This document shows, one piece after another, positions 1-7,101 of a stretch of DNA of 23,266 bases. Source of the DNA: Clostridiales bacterium (lineage in GTDB: Bacteria; Bacillota; Clostridia; Lachnospirales; Lachnospiraceae). The position numbers were made by a program, and so were the translations under genes. The notes under the pieces are model-generated. The model did no database searches and was not told where the DNA came from. It was given only the letters and a program-made list of their open reading frames with translations. Numbering within the stretch: the first letter of the stretch is position 1; every line of letters begins with the position of its first letter. The DNA is taken from assembly GCA_018374355.1 (NCBI GenBank), contig JAHAFI010000042.1:1-23266 (forward strand). Direction: 5' to 3'.

Positions 1-97
1 ACACTGCATTTCATGCAGTGCGGCGCTCGTATGTCTCGGGATTGCCTTGCATTTGCAAGGCAACACCTCGCGGAACAGTGACCTTCTGAACAGTTAC
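1..97 (-). repeat. Truncated copy of an IS66-like MITE (copy 1)
   Basis: Read on the minus strand from 97 downwards, this matches the complete element at 14094-14227 at about 88 of 97 positions. It has the same terminal inverted repeat beginning GTAACTGTTCAGAAGG and the same internal palindromes (CCTTGCA/TGCAAGG around 45-62 and CACTGCAT/ATGCAGTG at 2-20). The window edge cuts off the other end, so its target duplication cannot be checked. If it is like copy 2, the 8 bases at 98-105 (ATTTCAAG) should recur outside the window. It is too short to encode a transposase. Confidence 0.8.
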
Positions 98-197
98 ATT
101 TCAAGTTACAAAAATTATACCATATTCTTCTTCTATTTTCACCTAAACAAAGCTGGACAATTCTAAACTTTCTATAAAAACTACTATGTTTTTCATC

Positions 198-226
198 TTG
201 AACCTATCTGTGAAAACTGCTATAGT
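198..226 (+). promoter_or_regulatory. Sigma-A promoter of the MATE gene
   Basis: TTGAAC (198-203), a 17-bp spacer and TATAGT (221-226) make a good housekeeping promoter. Transcription would start near 233, giving a 5' leader of about 130 nt before the MATE start. Seen directly from sequence; activity is inferred. Confidence 0.6.
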
Positions 227-232
227 AAGTCT

Positions 233-360
233 TACCGGACTGCCCTAAGCAGTTACATCTGTTCAAGTACGCCTTGCATACTTGATGTGAGCAATTCAGA
301 GAATTTATCTATTTTCAAGATAAAAAATGGCAGCGCTGTGATCTGCTGCCTGGGGGGGAG
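233..360 (+). promoter_or_regulatory. Hairpin-rich leader of the MATE mRNA
   Basis: Three inverted repeats follow one another: TCAAGTA/TACTTGA (263-285), TTATCT/AGATAA (304-322) and GGCAGC/GCTGCC (329-350). The last ends just before the G-rich ribosome binding site (352-360). A hairpin directly against the Shine-Dalgarno region could control translation. It matches no riboswitch class I recognise, and there is no run of T after the last stem, so a transcriptional terminator is not evident. Confidence 0.4.
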
Positions 361-366
361 ATGCAA

Positions 367-1749
367 ATGAAACAACAAACAGATCTGGGAAAGGATTCCG
401 TCCTTTCTCTCGTACTGAAACTGGCTGGCCCTGCCATGCTGGCTCAGTTTGTCAATGTGCTTTACAGCATTATCGACCGCATGTATATCGGGCACATTCC
501 CGAGACAGGAGCATTGGCCCTGGCCGGCGCCGGGGTCTGCGGCCCGATTGTCACTCTGCTGTCCTCATTTGGAACGCTGGTGGGACTGGGAGGCTCTATT
601 CTTCTGGCAATCCGTCTGGGAGAGAAAAATTTCAAAAAGGCTGAGCAGATTCTGGCAAATTCATTCCTGATGCTTGCTGTTTTTTCCGCCATACTTACCG
701 TGGCCTTTCTTCTGTCCAAAAAGTACCTGCTGCTATGGTTCGGCGCAAGTCCCGCCACCTTCCCGTATGCAGACAGCTATCTGACCATTTATACCATAGG
801 AACATTTTTTGCACTTATGGCAATCGGACTGAATTATTTTATCACCTGTCAGGGATTCCCTCTGTTTGGTATGGTTACAGTACTTGTGGGAGCCTTCTCC
901 AACATTGTGCTTGACCCCATATTTATCTTTGTTTTTGATATGGGTGTCGCCGGAGCAGCCGTTGCCACAGTGATCTCACAGTTTATTTCCTGCTTATTTG
1001 CCCTGATATTTCTTTTCGGGAAACGTCCCCCGATCCGAATCACGTTCGGGCAGTACGATCTGCACCTGATGGGAAAAATCATTTACATGGGAATCTCCCC
1101 ATTTTTAATTCTTGCTACCGACAGCGTGATTTTGATTGTGATGAATACCTCCCTTCAGCATTTCGGAGGCGCGGAACAGGGAGATCTGCTCATCACCTGT
1201 GCGACCATCGTACAGAGTTACATGCTTCTCATCACCTCCCCGATGCTGGGAATCAGCGGAGGAACCCAGCCGATCATCAGCTATAATTACGGCGCAAAAC
1301 TGACCAAACGTGTAAAAACGGCCGAAAAATATATTCTGATCACCTGTCTGATTTTCACCACGACCATGTTCCTGGTGTCCCGGATACTGCCTCAGTTCTT
1401 CGTCCGTTTCTTCACCGCAGATCCGGAATGCGTCAGCTTTTCTGTCTGGGGCATCAAAGTATTCACCATGATGATCATTCCTCTGAGCTTCCAGTATGTC
1501 CTGGTGGACGGCCTGACCGCTATGGAGCGCACCAAAACAGCTCTCAGTCTTTCTCTTTTCAGAAAGTGCAGCTTTATGCTCCTGACCGTCCTGCTCCCCT
1601 TCCTCCTGGACGCAAAATCCGCTTTCTACGCAGAACCTGTGGCTGATATCATCGCGTCGGTGATCTCAACCATCGTATTCCTGCTGGTCATCGACAAGCA
1701 CCTGAAAAAACGGGAGCAGCATCAAATCGGACCGGAGCTGCACACCTGA
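367..1749 (+). CDS. MATE-family multidrug/toxin efflux transporter
   Basis: 460-aa integral membrane protein of the MATE (multi antimicrobial extrusion) family, which exports drugs or metabolites in exchange for Na+ or H+. The length and roughly 12 hydrophobic segments fit the family. The N-terminal half carries the usual start of the domain (KLAGPAMLAQFVNVLYSIID, residues about 17-36), and a matching second half begins near residue 235 with a conserved stretch around GISGGTQPIISYNYGA (about 295-310). I chose the ATG at 367 rather than the one at 361, because the G-rich ribosome binding site ends at 360 and leaves a normal 6-nt gap only to 367. The gene has its own promoter and leader and converges on metK. 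The substrate cannot be told from sequence. No clear terminator follows on this strand. Confidence 0.93.
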   Translation: MKQQTDLGKDSVLSLVLKLAGPAMLAQFVNVLYSIIDRMYIGHIPETGALALAGAGVCGPIVTLLSSFGTLVGLGGSILLAIRLGEKNFKKAEQILANSFLMLAVFSAILTVAFLLSKKYLLLWFGASPATFPYADSYLTIYTIGTFFALMAIGLNYFITCQGFPLFGMVTVLVGAFSNIVLDPIFIFVFDMGVAGAAVATVISQFISCLFALIFLFGKRPPIRITFGQYDLHLMGKIIYMGISPFLILATDSVILIVMNTSLQHFGGAEQGDLLITCATIVQSYMLLITSPMLGISGGTQPIISYNYGAKLTKRVKTAEKYILITCLIFTTTMFLVSRILPQFFVRFFTADPECVSFSVWGIKVFTMMIIPLSFQYVLVDGLTAMERTKTALSLSLFRKCSFMLLTVLLPFLLDAKSAFYAEPVADIIASVISTIVFLLVIDKHLKKREQHQIGPELHT

Positions 1750-1775
1750 CCGAACCTACCGAACGGCTGGTTTGC

Positions 1776-1870
1776 TCCTCCCCACAAAGCGGAACGCCGC
1801 CCTACCCGCCTGATACAAACCGCCAGTCCTCCCCACGAAGCGGAACGCCGCCCTACCCGCATGGTACAAA
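1776..1870. repeat. Two 44-bp direct repeats, period 51 bp
   Basis: Copies at 1776-1819 and 1827-1870 differ at only a few bases; each contains AGCGGAACGCCGCCCTACCC. They lie between the convergent MATE and metK genes. The 51-bp period is a multiple of three, so minus-strand reading frames run through both (a GRAAFRFVGR-like peptide repeat). There is no convincing ribosome binding site, so I treat it as non-coding repeat DNA. Confidence 0.75.
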
Positions 1871-1911
1871 ACAGCTTCCATGGGGGCAGAATGCGTCCTC
1901 CGTACTCCACT

Positions 1912-1959
1912 AAAACAAAAAACCGCCACAACCCATTCTCCCAATGAGCTGCAGCGGTT
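1912..1959 (-). terminator. Rho-independent terminator of metK
   Basis: On the minus strand a 17-bp stem (1943-1959 with 1921-1937, including several G-T pairs) closes a 5-nt loop (1938-1942) and is followed by a T-rich run through 1912. It lies 13 nt after the metK stop codon. Confidence 0.9.
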
Positions 1960-1971
1960 CCCCATATCTTC

Positions 1972-3159
1972 TTACAGATACGCCTTCAACGTCTCCACCT
2001 TATCCAATTTCTCCCACGGCAGATCCAGATCATTTCTTCCAAAATGTCCATAAGCCGCCGTCTGTTTATAAATCGGTCTTCTCAGATCCAGCATTTTGAT
2101 GATTCCTGCCGGTCTCAGATCAAAGTTCTCGCGAATAATCTCTACCAGCTTCGTATCTTCCACTTTACCTGTGCCAAATGTATCCACACGCACGGAAGTC
2201 GGGTATGCCACACCGATTGCGTAGGAAAGCTGAATCTCACATTTGTCAGCCAGACCTGCTGCTACGATGTTCTTTGCCACATAGCGTGCTGCGTAAGCTG
2301 CGGAACGGTCAACCTTTGTACAGTCTTTACCGGAAAATGCTCCGCCGCCGTGACGTCCGTATCCACCGTAGGTATCTACGATGATCTTTCTTCCTGTCAC
2401 ACCGCTGTCACCGTGAGGTCCGCCGATTACGAATCTTCCTGTTGGGTTGATGAAGAATTTTGTTTCATCATCGATCATATCCTGAGGAAGAACCGGATCA
2501 AAGATGTATTTTTTCACATCTTCATGAATCTGTTCCTGTGTCACATCCGGATCGTGCTGAGTAGAAAGAACAACTGCATCCAGACGAACCGGTTTTCCTT
2601 CTTTATCATACTCAACCGTTACCTGAGATTTTCCATCCGGTCTCAGATATTCCAGTGTACCGTCTTTTCTCACTTTTGTAAGCTGTCTGGTCAGTTTGTG
2701 TGCCAGAGAAATCGCATAAGGCATATATTCCTCTGTCTCGTTGCTTGCATAACCAAACATCATACCCTGATCTCCGGCTCCGATAGCATCCAGCTCTTCG
2801 TCTGTCATTTTATTTTCTTTTGCTTCCAGCGCTTTGTCAACACCCATAGCGATATCGGCAGACTGCTCGTCAATTGCTGTGATCACACCGCAGTTGTCTG
2901 CATCAAAGCCGAATTTTCCTCTGGTATATCCGATTTCCCGTACAGTTTCGCGAACCAATTTCTGGATATCCACATAAGCGTTTGTTGTGATTTCTCCCAT
3001 AACCAGAACCAGACCTGTAGTAATAGCTGTCTCACAGGCTACACGGCTCATGGGATCCTGTTCCATCAGTGCGTCCAGAATGGCGTCAGAAATCTGGTCG
3101 CACATTTTATCCGGATGACCTTCAGTTACGGATTCGGAAGTAAATAAGATTTTTTCCAT
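1972..3159 (-). CDS. metK: S-adenosylmethionine synthetase
   Basis: 395-aa methionine adenosyltransferase. It makes S-adenosylmethionine from methionine and ATP, with release of phosphate and diphosphate, in the cytosol. Family signatures are all present: GHPDK near residue 14 (substrate and Mg binding), GAGDQGMMFGYA around residue 115, and GGPHGDSGVTGRK around residue 260 (the phosphate-binding stretch). The start at 3159 (MEKILFTSESV) is set by an AGGAG 6-7 nt upstream; the frame is open further but has no ribosome binding site there. The gene stands alone, with a SAM-I riboswitch and intrinsic terminator in front and its own terminator behind. It should therefore be repressed by its product when SAM is plentiful. 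Confidence 0.98.
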   Translation of the reverse strand: MEKILFTSESVTEGHPDKMCDQISDAILDALMEQDPMSRVACETAITTGLVLVMGEITTNAYVDIQKLVRETVREIGYTRGKFGFDADNCGVITAIDEQSADIAMGVDKALEAKENKMTDEELDAIGAGDQGMMFGYASNETEEYMPYAISLAHKLTRQLTKVRKDGTLEYLRPDGKSQVTVEYDKEGKPVRLDAVVLSTQHDPDVTQEQIHEDVKKYIFDPVLPQDMIDDETKFFINPTGRFVIGGPHGDSGVTGRKIIVDTYGGYGRHGGGAFSGKDCTKVDRSAAYAARYVAKNIVAAGLADKCEIQLSYAIGVAYPTSVRVDTFGTGKVEDTKLVEIIRENFDLRPAGIIKMLDLRRPIYKQTAAYGHFGRNDLDLPWEKLDKVETLKAYL

Positions 3160-3230
3160 GGTATTCTCCTTTTTTCTTTTAGTTGGTGCTTTTCCCCAAT
3201 TGTCACAGGAACAATGTTTCCCGAGACATG

Positions 3231-3255
3231 AAAAAGTCCGCACAAAGGCGGACTT
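3231..3255 (-). terminator. Riboswitch-controlled terminator before metK
   Basis: On the minus strand AAGTCCGC (3255-3248) pairs with GCGGACTT (3241-3234) across a 6-nt loop and is followed by T residues. It sits 20 nt downstream of the SAM-I aptamer and 72 nt before the metK start. That is the usual place for the expression platform of an S-box leader. Confidence 0.85.
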
Positions 3256-3274
3256 AATATTTCATATCAAATCC

Positions 3275-3371
3275 CCTTATTGTTCGATTACTCGCTCAGG
3301 TAGGCACCTTCCGCTTCGCGGGGTTGCCGTGACTTCACAGATCCTATGTATCTCCATCACTCTGAATAAGA
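3275..3371 (-). promoter_or_regulatory. SAM-I riboswitch (S-box) aptamer
   Basis: The minus strand shows the S-box landmarks in order: the P1 5' arm CTTATTCAGAG, the conserved TGATGGAG, GTGAAGTCACGGCAACC, a P3 hairpin, AAGGTGCCTACCTGAGCGAG, and ATCGAACAATAAG closing P1. SAM-I aptamers bind S-adenosylmethionine and promote termination. Here a terminator lies directly downstream and metK follows, so this is feedback control of SAM synthesis. Confidence 0.95.
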
Positions 3372-3403
3372 GAAAAGCTTATTATTTATATTTTACGGTT
3401 AAT

Positions 3404-3432
3404 ACATTACCCCAATTTCGGAAATTCGTCAA
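3404..3432 (-). promoter_or_regulatory. Probable metK promoter
   Basis: Minus strand TTGACG (3432-3427), 17-bp spacer, TAATGT (3409-3404). The -35 is good and the -10 is weak. A start near 3397 would place the first riboswitch base about 26 nt into the transcript, which is reasonable. Confidence 0.45.
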
Positions 3433-3468
3433 GGAGATTTTCGTATTTTTATTATTTTATTTCCACAT

Positions 3469-3498
3469 GGCTCGTTGCCTGCAGCGGGGTTTTTGACT
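3469..3498. repeat. Palindrome-derived intergenic repeat (copy 1)
   Basis: Two blocks are adjacent here: GGCTCGTTGCCTGC (3469-3482) and AGCGGGGTTTTTGAC (3483-3497). Both recur in rearranged orientation at 18893-18941. With CCCCCTGC just downstream (around 3505-3512), the GCAG(C)GGGG arm can form a stem-loop behind the ABC permease stop codon, and it may serve that operon as a terminator. Confidence 0.6.
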
Positions 3499-3523
3499 AT
3501 TTTGCCCCCTGCAGCTTACTTTC

Positions 3524-6157
3524 CTAGCCGTTCTGTTTCAGCACATCAATCACATTATCCTTCCGCATTTTTCCCATAGTATAGATCATGGTAATTCCAA
3601 CCACAAGGAACACCGCCGCTACGGAAATCAGCCAGTACAGCCAGGGCAGCCGATAGGAAAATTCCACTCCGTTCTGCCAGATACAGTACGCCAGATAACT
3701 GCTGCCTGTTGACAGAATTACCCCATAACAGATTGAACGCAGCCCGTAGATCAGGCACTCACAGCCCATCATTTTCCGGAAACCTTTTTCCGTCATACCG
3801 GCAGACCGGAGCATGGCAAATTCCCGCCTTCGCAGATACAGATTCGTGGAGATCGTGTTAAAGATATTTGCAACCGCAATCAGGGACATCAGCACAACAA
3901 AACCCGTCGTCAAAACCCGGATGACCGTCATGATGTTCTGTCCTTTTTCCTCCCCTTCATTCATGTTATAGATTCCGCACCCATATAACGGAGAGTTCTG
4001 ATCCTTTGAACGTTTCAAAATATCCTGATAAACCTTCTTGTACTCTTTGGAAATCAGGGAAAAATTCGTGTTCATATTTTCCTGATCGATCATGGTTCCC
4101 GCTTTTTCAAAGGTACTTTCCGCTATCACAAAGGCGGGCATTGCAGAATAATAATTCTGGGTACTGGCTTTTGGATAGATATCAGTGCTCTTATCTGCTG
4201 TCACCCGGAAAGAATTTTTCATAACTCCAAAGTTCTCTGCGTCTTCAGCCAATTCTGCCTCGCCCATTTCAAACACCGTTCCCTCTTCATTTTCCATCAG
4301 GGAAGCCATGCCGTATTTTCCTGTGGACTGGTTGTACTGCCGAAAGCTGTCCTTGTAAATCGCTTTCAATTCATCCTGATTCAGGTACGCATCCGGGTCT
4401 GCTCCCACCTCTTTGGCATATTCAGCGAATTGGTCATCCGGCAGGATATACAGCACGCAGTATTTCAAAAAGTTTCCGTCACCTCCATCGGTAAACTGAT
4501 ACTTCATCTCCTCAGGAACAAGTTCCCCTTCCACTCTTATGGCAAACATTCCGCTTTGATATCTGTAAATTTCCTCAGAGCCCTCTGCCGCCTTCAGCTC
4601 TTCCATAATTTCAGGGATATTTCCCTCTTTTTTTCCTTCTACGCTGATGTCAACCACAGAAGCGTTCAGCACATCATCCCCCGCCTGCTGCACATACATC
4701 ACCACGGCCCCGGAAGTGACAAACAGCACGATGCTGAGAGTAAGGGAAACTACGGTGGTCCGGTATTTTCGTTTATCTCTCTGGTAGTTCTTGGATGCAA
4801 GCATCCCTTCCAATCCAAACAGCCTTCCCGCGATTCCGGTTCTCTTTACCTTTTTCGGAAGCTTCTGAATATCCTGCGATGCCCGGATTGCTTCCAGCGG
4901 GGAAAGTTTTTTCATTCTCCTTGCAGGAATCCATGCAGAAATATGAACCGTTACCAGCGCAATCACCGCTGCAATAACCATGGATGCCACAGATACACGC
5001 AGCGCAATACCGCTGTCCACACCAAAAATCCAGTCAGACATCATGGGTCCCACAAAATACAGCGTAATTCCGATTCCTGCTACCCCTGAAAGCAGTCCCA
5101 GAGGAATTCCCAGAAGGCACACCGTCCAAGCCTCAAAGCGCAGCGATTTTCTTAACTGTTTCTTCGTGGCTCCCACTGAAGAAAGGAGACCGAATTGTCC
5201 GGTACGCTCCCTCATGGAAATGGAAAACGCATTGTAAATCAGTGAAACGGAGGCTGCCACGATCAGGCAGATGATCATTCCCAGAATCCGCACAAATACC
5301 TTCAGGATATTCTGATTTTTATCCACCCCGTACCAGCGCAGCAGGGTACTGTTTCTGGAATACGAAGAAGCGGAAACTTTTTCCGTCATCTCTTCCTCAA
5401 ATTCATTTACATCACGGGGAGATTTCAGACGCACCACCACAGTACAAAAGTCCTCATTCCCCTGCCCAGGGCCGGAAATCAACTGGTAGGAAAGTTCTGA
5501 TATATACGCTCCGATCTCATTATTGCTGTAAACACCCACAACAGTAAAAGTTTTCGTTTCTTCTATCTGAAGAGTCTCCTCGCCATCCGGCAAAAGCTCC
5601 TCTGTCATCTCAGGATTTTTCAGGCTCATATACGGATTGATGTCCAGAAGCTCTTCCTCTCCCAGCATCCGCTTTCCGATTGCAAGAGTGAGCTCATCTC
5701 CCAGAGAAAGTTTCTCATCCTCCTTCTGCATCGCCAGCAGAAATTCCGGAACAAGAATCTCCCCTTCATTTTCCGGCATTCTTCCTTCGGTAATCCCCAG
5801 ATTAACCATGTCCAAACACTCTTTGGAATAACTCTCCACATGAAAATACGGAGCAAAATCCGTTTCCTCCACTCCCTGAGCCTCGGCGTATCCCAAAGAA
5901 ACGGTAGTTCCGAAAGCCTCCACCCGTTCATCCCCGGTGATGATTCCTTCCTCCTTTGTCGGAACGCGCATGACCATATGCCAGTTTCCTCGCTGCCGGA
6001 TGGTCTCCTCTATCAGAAAATCCTGTATACTGCTTCCGAAAGCTGTAACTGCTGAAATCATGGCAGTAGACAAAATGACACCGATGATAGTGACGATCGT
6101 TCTGGAACGGTTCTGCTTCATGGTTCTCCATGTGATATTTGAGAAAATGTTTTTCAT
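3524..6157 (-). CDS. ABC transporter permease, FtsX/MacB type
   Basis: 877-aa membrane subunit of an ABC transporter with two FtsX-like modules, of the kind used for antimicrobial-peptide resistance or lipoprotein/peptide release. An N-terminal membrane segment (about residues 17-37) is followed by a long extracytoplasmic region (to about 285) that binds or shields substrate. Then come a three-helix FtsX domain (about 287-410, ending PARRMKKLSPLEAIR), another membrane anchor (about 460-485), a second extracytoplasmic region, and a second three-helix FtsX domain to the C-terminus. The start codon overlaps the stop of the ATPase gene in ATGA, so translation is coupled. AGGTGA 7 nt upstream serves as ribosome binding site. 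Two-component genes lie upstream and the promoter carries regulator-like repeats, so a peptide-detoxification role like Bce/Vex systems is likely. The exact substrate is unknown. Confidence 0.92.
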   Translation of the reverse strand: MKNIFSNITWRTMKQNRSRTIVTIIGVILSTAMISAVTAFGSSIQDFLIEETIRQRGNWHMVMRVPTKEEGIITGDERVEAFGTTVSLGYAEAQGVEETDFAPYFHVESYSKECLDMVNLGITEGRMPENEGEILVPEFLLAMQKEDEKLSLGDELTLAIGKRMLGEEELLDINPYMSLKNPEMTEELLPDGEETLQIEETKTFTVVGVYSNNEIGAYISELSYQLISGPGQGNEDFCTVVVRLKSPRDVNEFEEEMTEKVSASSYSRNSTLLRWYGVDKNQNILKVFVRILGMIICLIVAASVSLIYNAFSISMRERTGQFGLLSSVGATKKQLRKSLRFEAWTVCLLGIPLGLLSGVAGIGITLYFVGPMMSDWIFGVDSGIALRVSVASMVIAAVIALVTVHISAWIPARRMKKLSPLEAIRASQDIQKLPKKVKRTGIAGRLFGLEGMLASKNYQRDKRKYRTTVVSLTLSIVLFVTSGAVVMYVQQAGDDVLNASVVDISVEGKKEGNIPEIMEELKAAEGSEEIYRYQSGMFAIRVEGELVPEEMKYQFTDGGDGNFLKYCVLYILPDDQFAEYAKEVGADPDAYLNQDELKAIYKDSFRQYNQSTGKYGMASLMENEEGTVFEMGEAELAEDAENFGVMKNSFRVTADKSTDIYPKASTQNYYSAMPAFVIAESTFEKAGTMIDQENMNTNFSLISKEYKKVYQDILKRSKDQNSPLYGCGIYNMNEGEEKGQNIMTVIRVLTTGFVVLMSLIAVANIFNTISTNLYLRRREFAMLRSAGMTEKGFRKMMGCECLIYGLRSICYGVILSTGSSYLAYCIWQNGVEFSYRLPWLYWLISVAAVFLVVGITMIYTMGKMRKDNVIDVLKQNG

Positions 6158-6837
6158 CTCCGGATCACCTCGTCCCGTACAATTTTTCCGTCCTCCAAAG
6201 CCAGAATGTGATCTGCCTGCAGGGCAATGTTTTCATCGTGGGTGATGACGATCAGCGTCTGATGATATTTTTCATGGGAAAGCCGCAGAAGCTGCATGAT
6301 TTCCTGACTGTTTTTGGAATCCAGATTTCCCGTAGGTTCGTCTGCCAGCACCAGTGCGGGGCTGTTCATCAGCGCCCTTCCGATGGAAACTCTCTGCTGC
6401 TGTCCTCCCGATAACTGGTTGGGAAGGTGATTGCGCCGTTTCTGAAGCCCCAGAATCTCCAAAAGCTCCTCCAGACGGTTTCCATTGACTTTTCTTCCGT
6501 CCATCAAAACCGGAAGAGTGATGTTTTCCGTCACATCCAGTACCGGAATCAGGTTGTAAAACTGGTAGATCAATCCCACCTGACGGCGGCGGAAAATCGC
6601 CAGCTCTTCCTCATTCTGCGCATATACATCCCTGCCGTCCACATGAATGGTTCCGCTGGTAGGGCGGTCCACCCCTCCGATCAAATGCAGCAGCGTGGAT
6701 TTTCCCGAGCCGGATGCTCCCACGATCGCTGCGAACTCACCTTTTTGAATAGAAAATGACACATGATCCAGCGCTTTAACTGCATTTTCTCCTGTGCCAT
6801 AGGTTTTACATAAATCCTGTACTTTTAAAATATCCAT
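6154..6837 (-). CDS. ABC transporter ATP-binding protein, LolD/BceA/MacB class
   Basis: 227-aa ATPase that powers the FtsX-type permease encoded next. It has Walker A GASGSGKST (about residues 40-48), Q-loop YQFYNLIP (about 91-98), ABC signature LSGGQQQR (about 142-149), Walker B ALVLADEPTGNLDS (about 160-173) and the switch histidine in VITHD (about 196-200). The NLDS after Walker B is typical of the LolD/MacB/BceA branch. It starts at 6837 after AGGAGGAGAGG. The gene follows a promoter with three 11-bp-spaced TGAC boxes and overlaps the permease by 4 bp. The module resembles peptide-sensing and detoxification transporters of Firmicutes. Confidence 0.96.
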   Translation of the reverse strand: MDILKVQDLCKTYGTGENAVKALDHVSFSIQKGEFAAIVGASGSGKSTLLHLIGGVDRPTSGTIHVDGRDVYAQNEEELAIFRRRQVGLIYQFYNLIPVLDVTENITLPVLMDGRKVNGNRLEELLEILGLQKRRNHLPNQLSGGQQQRVSIGRALMNSPALVLADEPTGNLDSKNSQEIMQLLRLSHEKYHQTLIVITHDENIALQADHILALEDGKIVRDEVIRR

Positions 6838-6866
6838 TTACCTCTCCTCCTGTCTTCGATGATATC

Positions 6867-6919
6867 ATCTTAACAGGGTTGAATGACTGTGGCGTGACTT
6901 TTAAGTGACAGATTTGTCA
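6867..6919 (-). promoter_or_regulatory. Activator-type promoter of the ABC operon with 11-bp TGAC boxes
   Basis: On the plus strand TGAC occurs at 6884-6887, 6895-6898 and 6906-6909, exactly 11 bp apart. On the transcribed strand these are GTCA boxes, the last ending 11 nt before the -10 TAAGAT (6872-6867, with TG one base upstream). No -35 hexamer is visible. OmpR/PhoB regulators commonly bind such 11-bp direct repeats in place of the -35. The outermost box also belongs to TGACA-N4-TGTCA (6906-6919), which resembles the BceR-type inverted repeat. The neighbouring response regulator is the obvious candidate. Confidence 0.6.
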
Positions 6920-6958
6920 TTTTTATCATTTTTTCGCAAAACATTTTTGCAAAATTTA

Positions 6959-6982
6959 CACGGCTCTGAAAACAGAGCCGTG
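6959..6982 (-). terminator. Strong hairpin after the relB/yafQ remnant
   Basis: Perfect 10-bp stem CACGGCTCTG / CAGAGCCGTG with a 4-nt loop (6969-6972), 3 bp beyond the original toxin stop codon. The following minus-strand bases (TAAATTTTG) are T-rich but not a strict T run, so termination is probable rather than certain. It would insulate the toxin-antitoxin unit from the ABC operon. Confidence 0.55.
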
Positions 6983-6985
6983 CGA

Positions 6986-7101
6986 TTATCTTCCAAACAA
7001 ATCCGAATGGGTTCCTGTACGGGAAGCCCGTGATCACGGTAGCGTTTTTTCACTCGTTTATAATCCTTACGAAATTGACCTGTCACAGTTAATTCTAACA
7101 T
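6986..7101 (-). pseudogene. Decayed YafQ-type mRNA interferase toxin
   Basis: The ATG at 7101 overlaps the relB stop (TGATG), as expected for a RelB-YafQ pair. The first 20 residues (MLELTVTGQFRKDYKRVKKR) are a good YafQ N-terminus. The original C-terminus ASRTGTHSDLFGR is still readable at 7027-6986, but in another frame. YafQ toxins are about 90 aa. Here only about 38 codons remain between start and original stop, so roughly 50 codons of the core have been deleted and the junction is out of frame. The actual reading frame continues to 6901 as an unrelated tail. The RNase-fold catalytic centre is missing, so the toxin must be inactive. The junction lies close to a palindrome, CCGTGATCACGG (7028-7039). 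YRDHG in the shifted frame may come from the YafQ core motif, which would imply two deletions. Confidence 0.8.

Noticed and set aside
1776..1870. CRISPR-like array
   Set aside because: Only two units, a spacer of 7 bp, and no cas genes nearby.
1722..1965. Two minus-strand repeat peptides (GRAAFRFVGR) between MATE and metK
   Set aside because: No ribosome binding site. One frame overlaps the MATE end and both follow from the in-frame period of a DNA repeat; the metK terminator lies inside.
2044..3147. Long open frame opposite metK (367 aa)
   Set aside because: It is the antisense shadow of metK, without a ribosome binding site or recognisable domain. The metK protein has all family motifs and length.
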